11,741 bases of DNA from Candidatus Rifleibacteriota bacterium (lineage in GTDB: Bacteria; UBP17; UBA6191; JACPRK01): contig JACQZL010000426.1 in the NCBI GenBank assembly GCA_016213865.1, positions 1-11,741 on the forward strand. The letters are read 5' to 3'. Shown here one piece after another: positions 1-6,600 of the stretch (position 1 is its first letter; each line of letters begins with the position of its first letter). The notes under the pieces were generated by a model. The model made no database searches and was not told the DNA's origin. It saw only the letters and a program-made list of their open reading frames with translations. The translations under genes were made by a program, and so were the position numbers.

Positions 1-54
1 CCCGGTCACCTGTGGCGGGCTCGGCAGAAGCTGGGCTATGCCTGGGTCTGCCTC

Positions 55-60
55 GCATAA
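55..60 (+). promoter_or_regulatory. possible -10 element upstream of the TPR gene
   Basis: CATAAT matches five of six positions of the sigma-70 -10 consensus and lies about 50 bp before the chosen start at 109. The hexamer 17 bp upstream (TGGGCT at 32-37) is a poor -35 match. The window begins only 54 bp further up, so an operon with an earlier gene cannot be excluded. Nothing else is visible in 1-108. Confidence 0.25.
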
Positions 61-108
61 TCCTGACAGAACTGCATGGCACGGCGTCTGCTAGGTTCGG
101 AGCCAGCC

Positions 109-645
109 ATGATTCGCCGAATGTCTATGTGGGCTGACAGGACTGATCTCGAATTGGCCGATCCCAGGAAAAACCCGCTCGACCGTGTGTGCATCGAGCC
201 GTCGCAGAAACGAAGCGACGAGATTCGCTCGCTGCTGCGCGGCCAGACTCGGCCGTCCAGCAGTCCGCCGGTTGGGGTGCGGCACGAGCTCGACGCCCGA
301 CTGACGCGGTACGACGACAGCTCGCAGAAGACCATCGAGGAGATCCAGCGCCACCTCGAGATCGATCCCAAGAACGCGAGCCTCCTCGACTGGTTGGCTT
401 TCATGCTCTACACGAACGAGCGATTCTCCGAGGCCATCGCCCTGTACCAGCGCTTGCTGGAGCTGAACCCGGACAACCCGACGGCCCACTACTACACGGC
501 CAACTGTTTCTATCGGATGGGCGACGTCGAGAGGGCCGTGCAGTCGTGGCGCCGAACGATGATCCTGTGCCCGACGGGCAAGATGGGGCGCAAGGCGTCC
601 GCGCGCATCGACATGGCCCGCGGCCGGCACACCGCGTCGAGATGA
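109..645 (+). CDS. small TPR-repeat protein
   Basis: This 178-residue protein has two tetratricopeptide repeats at about residues 90-157. They show the usual A/G/Y pattern (LLDWLAFMLY, FSEAIALYQRLLELNPDNP, AHYYTANCFYRMGDVERAV). TPRs form helical hairpins that bind other proteins, so an adaptor role is likely, but no partner is visible. Residues 1-75 are polar and unrecognised, and there is no signal peptide or membrane segment. The ATG at 109 was chosen because GGAG at 99-102 lies six bases before it; an in-frame ATG at 76 lacks a ribosome site. The stop codon shares the ATGA overlap with the next gene, so the two are probably translationally coupled and may act together. The TPR call is firm; the function is unknown. 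Confidence 0.85.
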   Translation: MIRRMSMWADRTDLELADPRKNPLDRVCIEPSQKRSDEIRSLLRGQTRPSSSPPVGVRHELDARLTRYDDSSQKTIEEIQRHLEIDPKNASLLDWLAFMLYTNERFSEAIALYQRLLELNPDNPTAHYYTANCFYRMGDVERAVQSWRRTMILCPTGKMGRKASARIDMARGRHTASR

Positions 646-2009
646 GCGGACTCTGCGCCCTGCGCATCCTTGCCCGGGCCGTTCTGGCTTTCCTCTTCGT
701 GGGCCTGGGCGCGGTGCCGGTGCAAGCTGTCGTTCGAGGCGACGCCCGCCCCTCGGATCGGCTCTTCGCCAAGTACCACTGGACCGTCGAGCGCTCGCAT
801 CCGGACGGCTCGGCTTCGGCGTTCGTCCTCTGCCCGCGCGGAGGGCTGCGCTTTCGGATTCGCCCCGACGAGAACCTCACGGCAACCGACCGCTTGCGCC
901 ACTTCGAGCTATACGTCAACGGCAAGTTCATCAGCCGGATCGACCGCGACGGGTTGATCGAGGTGGAAGACGGCAGGGGGATGGAACCGGGCGTCTTTTC
1001 GCCGTGGATCCAGGTCGAAGGCAGCGACCGCGTCCGGACCGGTCTCAACCGGATGACTCTCGTCTACCGCGGCAAGATGGGTCCGGGCGACCCCGTCGAG
1101 GCCGGGCCGGGGGTCTGGAGTGGCGAGGTCGGCTTCGCCCACTGCCGCCGGATCGACCTGCTCTGCCTGCTCAAGGGCCTCGAGCAGGGCACGGGTTGGG
1201 AGGCGGAGACCTACCGGGGGCTGCAGGTCTTCGACGGCGACCTGCGCTCGGCCACCCGCACCGAATCCCTGGACGGCCTCGACGAGACGATCCACCGCCA
1301 GACCCGGCGTGCCGGCGAGCTCCTCATCGACGGGGAGACGCGACGGTTCTATGCCGAGGTGGACGATTACACCTACAGCCGCCACGCCACCCGTTTCGAC
1401 CTTGGCGCCGTCTGGCGGCAGAGGTTGGCATGTCTCGAACGGCTGGAGTCGTTCTGGGCTCGCTCTCGCATCCCGCACACTGCCTCCTGGCTCTACCGCA
1501 AGACGGCAGGGGTGGCAGACCGGCTCGAGGACGTGGTGCTAGCGCGCGAGAACCTGCGCGATCTCTACTGGGCCTACGGCCGCAAGAACTTCCGTCAGGT
1601 CGGACCCGACGACCTCGAATCGGCCCTCCATATCGGTCGCCAGAACCTGGAAGTGCTGGGTGACCTGCAAGGCCAGCTCGGGCAGGTCCGCAAGGCCCTC
1701 CGCGCAACCGTCACTTCTTACGGCGCCGACAAGGGGCCGCCGATGGGCAGCGAGGATGTCCACGGAGCCTTGGCCTTGCTGGAGAAGACAGAGCGCCTGC
1801 GGCCGACCGCGTACGCCGACTTGCGAAAGCTCGACGCGGCCGAGCGCGAACTGAACCTCTACCTGACGCTGCTGGCTGACTATGCCCGCGAGGATGCGCG
1901 GTTCCTGGAGCTCGAACTGGGCTTCCTCGGAGACCTGATCGGCCGTCCCGTTCCGGCGCCCGCCACCAAGCGGAAGGTCTTCCAGCCCAGGCCCAAGTGG
2001 GCCAAGTAG
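642..2009 (+). CDS. secreted protein of unknown family
   Basis: This 455-residue protein starts with a Sec-type signal peptide: a hydrophobic core LARAVLAFLFVGLGAVPV and likely cleavage after VQA at residues 27-29. Residues about 40-170 are rich in predicted beta strands (FELYVNGKFISRI, LNRMTLVYRGKM) and resemble a beta-sandwich. Residues about 255-432 are long, charged, heptad-like helices (LECLERLESFW-type and ALALLEKTERLRP segments) that could form a coiled coil or helical bundle. The C-terminus is basic (KRKVFQPRPKWAK). I do not recognise the family. The ATG overlaps the TPR stop as ATGA, which fixes the start; the same frame stays open upstream to 189, but that extension is Arg/Pro-rich and covers the TPR gene. 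An envelope protein working with the TPR partner is an inference. Confidence 0.8.
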   Translation: MSGLCALRILARAVLAFLFVGLGAVPVQAVVRGDARPSDRLFAKYHWTVERSHPDGSASAFVLCPRGGLRFRIRPDENLTATDRLRHFELYVNGKFISRIDRDGLIEVEDGRGMEPGVFSPWIQVEGSDRVRTGLNRMTLVYRGKMGPGDPVEAGPGVWSGEVGFAHCRRIDLLCLLKGLEQGTGWEAETYRGLQVFDGDLRSATRTESLDGLDETIHRQTRRAGELLIDGETRRFYAEVDDYTYSRHATRFDLGAVWRQRLACLERLESFWARSRIPHTASWLYRKTAGVADRLEDVVLARENLRDLYWAYGRKNFRQVGPDDLESALHIGRQNLEVLGDLQGQLGQVRKALRATVTSYGADKGPPMGSEDVHGALALLEKTERLRPTAYADLRKLDAAERELNLYLTLLADYAREDARFLELELGFLGDLIGRPVPAPATKRKVFQPRPKWAK

Positions 2010-2019
2010 ACCCGCGGCC

Positions 2020-2092
2020 CCTCAGCTCGCGGACGACAGTTCCACGAGCTGGCCCCAGCCGGTCCCGGCGACGGCGCAAGTCCCCGACGACA
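2020..2092. repeat. direct repeat, copy A: detached 3' end of the WD40-like gene
   Basis: These 73 bp match 2632-2704 at 69 positions; the differences are at 2029, 2078, 2079 and 2090. Read on the minus strand, copy A still encodes the tail of the WD40-like protein in frame (GTCAVAGTGWGQLVELSSAS against GTRAVAGTGWGQLVELSSES), including the TGA stop at 2022-2024. Homology ends at 2092, just before the antitoxin stop codon. It starts 10 bp beyond the stop of the convergent gene. It is a gene remnant, not an expressed gene. Confidence 0.92.
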
Positions 2093-2104
2093 GGCCTAAA
2101 CGGG

Positions 2105-2314
2105 TCAGGCCGCCTTTCGGACCTTGATTGCCGCCTGCTCCCGCGCTCGCATGAGCTCCGCGTTCGGCCAGACCTGCTCCTTGCAGGCCAAACACTCGTA
2201 GGGCATCAAACCCTCCACGAAGACCGGGTGGCCTTCGACGTTCAGGGTGCGGGACGTCACGACCCGAACGAGCTGACCTCCGCACTCCGGGCACCGGTTC
2301 TCAGTGGGCTTCAT
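2105..2314 (-). CDS. YgiT-type zinc-finger antitoxin (MqsA N-domain-like)
   Basis: This 69-residue protein carries the YgiT-type zinc-finger pattern CPEC (Cys8, Cys11) and CLAC (Cys41, Cys44), with the connecting segment NVEGHPVFVEGLMPYEC and a basic tail. In the MqsRA and DUF4258/YgiT families this domain binds zinc and neutralises the toxin. Full-length MqsA also has a C-terminal helix-turn-helix that binds its operator; it is absent here, so this protein probably cannot repress its own promoter directly. The ATG lies inside the toxin gene (14-nt overlap, 2301-2314) and has no ribosome site of its own, which suggests coupled translation. The open frame runs further up to 2446, but that part is a shadow of the toxin gene. 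Confidence 0.85.
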   Translation of the reverse strand: MKPTENRCPECGGQLVRVVTSRTLNVEGHPVFVEGLMPYECLACKEQVWPNAELMRAREQAAIKVRKAA

Positions 2315-2606
2315 GGAAGGTGATGATGTACCAGCGTAGCTCCCTCTCGAAGTATACCTTCTTGCCGGCCAAGAGCAGTCGTCGGCCGTGGCAGTCTCTT
2401 CCCTGGACCGAGTCCTTGAACCCGTCGACGGCTTCGCCTTTCTCATCGCGCTCTCGCTTCCAGGTGGTCGCCGTGCGCGCCACCTGAACCACGTCGCTCC
2501 AGTACAGGCCCAACCGCAACCCGTCCAGCATTGCGTGAGTGGACCACGGCCCTTCGCCGGCCTCGATCACTCGAAGCACTTCTTTGGGGAGCGTGCTGCC
2601 AGCCAT
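2301..2606 (-). CDS. DUF4258-like toxin of a type II toxin-antitoxin pair
   Basis: This 101-residue protein has the DUF4258 layout: an early THAMLDGLRLG helix (His24), a W/SDVVQVART segment, then GRRLLLAGKKVYFE and a terminal strand pair RWYIITFHEAH. DUF4258 proteins are small RelE/MqsR-fold-like toxins, predicted to be ribonucleases, and are often encoded next to YgiT-type zinc-finger antitoxins, as here. The toxin-first order matches mqsRA. The start lies 27 bp after the stop of the WD40-like gene on the same strand and has no clear ribosome site. Transcription could therefore be read-through from that gene or come from a promoter inside its 3' end. Ribonuclease activity is inferred from the family; no catalytic residue can be fixed by eye. 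Confidence 0.8.
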   Translation of the reverse strand: MAGSTLPKEVLRVIEAGEGPWSTHAMLDGLRLGLYWSDVVQVARTATTWKRERDEKGEAVDGFKDSVQGRDCHGRRLLLAGKKVYFERELRWYIITFHEAH

Positions 2607-2631
2607 GGTTGGCCGTGCTTTGCAGGGCGTT

Positions 2632-2704
2632 CCTCAGCTCTCGGACGACAGTTCCACGAGCTGGCCCCAGCCGGTCCCGGCGACGGCGCGGGTCCCCGAC
2701 GGCA
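2632..2704. repeat. direct repeat, copy B: intact 3' end of the WD40-like gene
   Basis: This is the partner of 2020-2092, 612 bp away in the same orientation. It holds the last 23 or so codons and the stop (2634-2636) of the complete WD40-like gene. It is taken as the functional end because the reading frame continues without break into the full propeller. The four differences from copy A include Glu to Ala and Arg to Cys changes in copy A, consistent with relaxed constraint there. Confidence 0.92.
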
Positions 2705-3566
2705 CGAACGCCACCGTCGTGAAGTCCCCGGCTCCGGGCGGGCCTTCGTACACCGCCGCGAGCTGTTCGGACGCCGGCTCATAGCGGATCAGCTCGGCGC
2801 CGTGGTACGAGCCGGGTTGTGGGCCGCAAGCCAGGAGAGCCCAGGGCTGGGTCGGGTGGAACGTCGCGGCGTGGACGCCCCTGGCGGACAAACCGGACCG
2901 GGGCCGAACGGTCAGAGCCGAGTCGACCGATGCCAGGGCACCGTCGCGCCCGCCGGCCAGCGCGAGCTGCCCGGCCGCGTTCGAGGCGACACACCGTAGT
3001 TCGGGCAACGGTGGAACAGAGAGCAGCGAGACCTTGCCGCCCTCTCCAGTCGGCTCGAAACGGCCGACGAAGCCGCCCATCCGGGAGCCCCCCACGACCA
3101 GCCCGGCCGTGCCGGACCCCAGGAAGGCAGCTCCCATCAACAAGATCTCCTCCGGGGTGTCGACGGGTAGGTAGCTCTTCTCCTCGGGGTAGTAGCGCAA
3201 GAGGACGCCGCCTGCGCACATCAGCCCCATCGAGCCGTCGACCGAGAGGACCAGCCCCGATAGAGGATGCGGGGCGTCGGCGTACAGCAGCTCGACGCCG
3301 CCCTCCGGGTGGACGAGCAGGATGTCGCCGGACCCGTCGGCGTTGCGCGCCAGGGCCAGCGCCTGGCCGGTCGTCCCCGTGAACGCCAGGCCGCCGAGCG
3401 CCGAGTAGCGACGCGGCAGCGCCAGCGGTTCCAGCGGGCTGAGGTCCAGGTCATAGCGGAACAGGCTGCCCTGCGAGGTTCCGGCCAGGCAATGGCTGCC
3501 GTCCGGCGAAGTGGCCAGGCAGGAGATCGGCTCCTCGTTGTCGCCGGGGATGAGGTAGAAGTTCAT
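2634..3566 (-). CDS. WD40-like beta-propeller protein, no export signal
   Basis: This 310-residue protein is built of repeated blade-like units of about 40-45 residues: ISCLATSPDGSHCLAGTSQG, LGGLAFTGTTGQALALAR, LSGLVLSVDGSMGLMCAGG, LRCVASNAAGQLALAGGRDG, VHAATFHPTQPWALLACG and FTTVAFVPSGTRAVAGTGWG. This is the WD40/YVTN-like pattern of strand, turn and small residues, and six to seven blades fit the length. There is no signal peptide or membrane segment, so it is probably cytoplasmic and a protein-binding platform. The ATG at 3566 is preferred; a TTG at 3599 would add 11 residues, and neither has a good ribosome site. It lies 44 bp after the stop of the large lipoprotein gene, so the two probably share a transcript. 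Its last 23 or so codons are duplicated at 2020-2092. Confidence 0.8.
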   Translation of the reverse strand: MNFYLIPGDNEEPISCLATSPDGSHCLAGTSQGSLFRYDLDLSPLEPLALPRRYSALGGLAFTGTTGQALALARNADGSGDILLVHPEGGVELLYADAPHPLSGLVLSVDGSMGLMCAGGVLLRYYPEEKSYLPVDTPEEILLMGAAFLGSGTAGLVVGGSRMGGFVGRFEPTGEGGKVSLLSVPPLPELRCVASNAAGQLALAGGRDGALASVDSALTVRPRSGLSARGVHAATFHPTQPWALLACGPQPGSYHGAELIRYEPASEQLAAVYEGPPGAGDFTTVAFVPSGTRAVAGTGWGQLVELSSES

Positions 3567-3610
3567 GATGGAAGGTGCCTCGACGGCCGGATGCCGCAAC
3601 GGAGAGAGCG

Positions 3611-6600
3611 TCAGGGCAGGGGGATCCGTAGGACCCGGTGGTTGTCCTTGTCCGCGATGAAGAAGACGCCCGGGGTCAGCGCCTCGCCGCGAGCGGGTGA
3701 AGCGAGCGAGAAGGCGTCGACCGGAGGGGTGACCGCCCTGTTCGGGCCCGTCTGATGGAAGAACTCCTGACCAAGGAGGTCGTCCGGCAGCGTTCCCGTG
3801 ACGACCGTGGCGAAGTTCGAGAAGATGACCACTCGGCTGTTGAGCTCGTCCGAGACCATCAGACGGGTGCCCATCATGCGCACCGACGAGGGCGACTTGA
3901 GCCCGCCCTGGTTGGCGAACCCGAGGCCCCGGTCAGGTTGGTTGGAGACAGCGTCGGACTGGCCGAGCACCAGGTCCGCCGCCCGCCCATCGAACAGCCC
4001 CGTGAGGTCGTTCCAGATGAGGACCCTGTGATTTCCGGTGTCCGCGACGATGAGGCGGTTGGTGGTCATCACGACCGAGGAAGGGGCGCTGAGCGTGGCC
4101 CCCGTGCAGGTGCCCCCGCGATTGCTCAGGTTGCTCACGAAGTCGGCCTGGCCCAGGACCACGTCCGCAGTCTGGCCGTTGGCAAGGGCAGTCGCGTTGC
4201 GCCAGATCAGGACCCGGTTGTTGTCGCGATCGGCGACCGCCAGGACGGTGCCCGACACGGCCACGTCGACGGGCTTGTTGAGCGTGTCGCGCGCGGCCGG
4301 TGCGTTCGGCACCGTGGTCCGGTTGCTGAGCCCCGCCGAAAAGCCCGCCTGACCCAACACCCTGTCGGCCGGCCGTCCCGAAGCAGTCAGGAGGCCGTCG
4401 AGCCCGAAATAGACCAGCACGCGGTTGTTGTCTGTGTCCGCGACGAAGACCCGCTGATCGAGGAAACAGACGCTGGACGGGTGCTTGAGCGTCTCCGACG
4501 TGGGCGGAAGCTCCGCGGCCGAGAAGAGGCTGCTCTGGCCAAGGGCAGCCGCTGCCTCGGAGTCCAAGGCCGTACCGTAGAGCAGGACGCGGTTGTTGCC
4601 GAAGTCAGCCACGGCGAGGCGGACCCCGTTGCTGGCCACGCCCGCCGGCTGCCTCATGGTCTTCGGGCCCGCACTGCCGCCCTGGTTTGCCAGGTTGGAG
4701 GAGAACAGCGCCTGCCCCAAGACCCCGTTGGCAGCGTCGCGGACGATCCAAGTCGCCGTGTTCTGCGCCGTGGAGACGGTGTCGTCATTCTGGTCCTTGG
4801 CCGTCACCACGGCGGTCAGGACGATGGTCGCGAGCTTCCTCGCGCCGGCGCCCGGATCGACCCGGAACGTGAACGTCTCCGTGGTGCCGCCCGAGATGAC
4901 CCTGGAGAAGAGGTCGATCGGCGGCACGATGAAGTACTCGCCGGTGACGTCCAGCCCTGCCGCGGCCAGGGTCAGGGGGGCTGCAGTGAGCCGCAACGGG
5001 GCCGACTCGGCCGTCCCATTCGCGACCAGAAGCCGCACCTGCGTCGAGGAGTTGCGGTCGACCCCGGTGGGGGCCGACAACGTGACGCTTCCGGCCACCA
5101 GCGAAGCCCGTCGCTGCACTAGCAGGAAGCCCTTGCCGTCGTCGACCGAGGTCTGCGAGGCGCCGGAGTTGTCGTCCACGCTCTGGACGGTTCCCGAGAG
5201 GGTGACCCGGCCTGGCGTGGCCGTGGCCGGCACGTCGAGCAGGAAGGGGAGGTGGACCTCCACCCCGCCCGGGAGGGTCACGGGCACCGTCCATCCGTTC
5301 CGCCGCGGGTTGAAGTTCGGCTGGGCCGGCGTGAGCGTGACCGCCTGGACGATGGCGAGGGCCTCGCCGTCGTTACGTAGCCGCATGGAGACCGGGTTGT
5401 CGAGCTGTCCCACGTTGGCGCCGCGTGGACCCAGGATGCTCACGACCACGATATTGGCCGGCCGCTGCAGGAGCAGCCTGGCTGCGTTGGCGACCGAGAC
5501 CGTCCGGGGCGCAAGGCTGTTCACGTCGTTCGCGAAGAGGAGGATGTCTGCGACGCGGGTCCCCGTGGGCGAGGCATTTGCCGAGATGATCACGTCGAAG
5601 GAGAACGTGGCCGTGACCCCGCCGGCGAGCTGCGTGGGGTTGGCGCGGGCGGCGATGGCCAGGCCGTTGGCCGGCGAGAAGGAGAGCCCCACGCTGTCGA
5701 CCGCGGCGGTCGCCCCGCCGGTGTTGGCGATCTGGAAGGTGGCCGTCACGATCTGCCCGAGCGACGCCTTGGGCGGGAGAGAGAGCGTTCCGACCATCGA
5801 GAGGGCCGAGCCCACTTGCAGGGTCCACGCGAGCGTGGCCGGCATGGCTGTCAGGACGGCCAGGGAGTTGACGTCTCTGGCCGTGGCGCGGCCGGTGACC
5901 GTCACGTCGCCCAGGACGTCCGTCGGAGTCGACACGTCGAAGAGCAGCGTGGCCGAGCTGTGGCCGGCGATCCGGGTGGGCTGGCCGGCAACCTGAGTGT
6001 AAGGGAACCTGGAGGCCAGGTCGCCGCCCGCGTTCGAGAACGAGAGGCTGCCGGCCAGGTCCCTGGCCTCCGCGCTGCCGGTGTTGGCGACAACCATCTG
6101 GACCCGGACGACCTGTCCCTGGCTGAGGGTCTTCTGGGCGGGCGTGAAGGACGTGAGCGAGATCGAGGCCGGGACCTGGACCAGGATGACCTTGGGCACC
6201 GCGAGCTGGCGGACGGTCACGACCCTGCCCGTGAGGTCCCTGGCATCGGCCACGGCCAGGACGGTGAAGGGAGTGTCCGCAGTCAGCCGAGTCGTGTCGA
6301 GGTTCACGCTGAAGTCGAGCACGGCCCCCGGGTTGAGCAGGACGGGGCCGGCGGGGACCTGCGGCGGGAAGACGACGCCGCCGGCCGAGACGGCCGCGCT
6401 GGTCACCTGGACCGCGGCCGTGCCCTGGACCTCGAGGCTAACTACTGCGTTGATCGGCGTTCCCGCGGAGACGGTCGTCGTCGACAGCACGAGGGAGGTG
6501 ACGCTGAGGGTCGACTGGGTCCCGACGGTCAGATTCCCACGAACGGGGGCGGCATCTGCCAGCGGCAGGCCGCTGGTGGCTCCGACGGCGAAGACCCGGG

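Larger units (their letters stand above)
2020..2631 (-). other. 612-bp toxin-antitoxin islet flanked by direct repeats
   Basis: This is one repeat unit: copy A plus the toxin-antitoxin pair. The module is packed with almost no slack: 12 bp separate copy A from the antitoxin stop, and 25 bp separate the toxin start from copy B. Hand counts of a few lines give about 58-63% G+C inside, against 70-77% in nearby genes, which suggests a foreign origin. No integrase, transposase or terminal inverted repeat is present. It may be a passenger brought in by recombination that rebuilt the target gene's end, or what remains after a tandem duplication of the WD40-like gene. The layout is certain; the mechanism is not. 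Confidence 0.55.

Noticed and set aside
91..630. 179-codon minus-strand frame opposite the TPR gene
   Set aside because: The plus strand encodes clear TPRs; the minus translation has no recognisable feature.
189..641. Upstream extension of the secreted protein's frame
   Set aside because: It overlaps the TPR gene in another frame, is Arg/Pro-rich, and would bury the signal peptide; the ATGA overlap at 642 explains the start.
2022..2294. 90-codon minus-strand frame as a separate gene
   Set aside because: Only its last 22 or so codons carry meaning, as the detached WD40-like tail; the rest is an off-frame reading of the antitoxin gene.
2020..2704. Classical integrative element with attL and attR
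   Set aside because: Only 612 bp separate the copies and no integrase or recombinase is encoded, so this cannot move by itself as such an element; the repeat structure is reported without that claim.
2388..2999. 203-codon plus-strand frame across the toxin gene and repeat
   Set aside because: It spans two well-supported minus-strand genes and has shadow-like composition.
3755..5122. 455-codon plus-strand open frame opposite the NHL region
   Set aside because: Its regular look mirrors the NHL repeats on the other strand; the composition is not protein-like.
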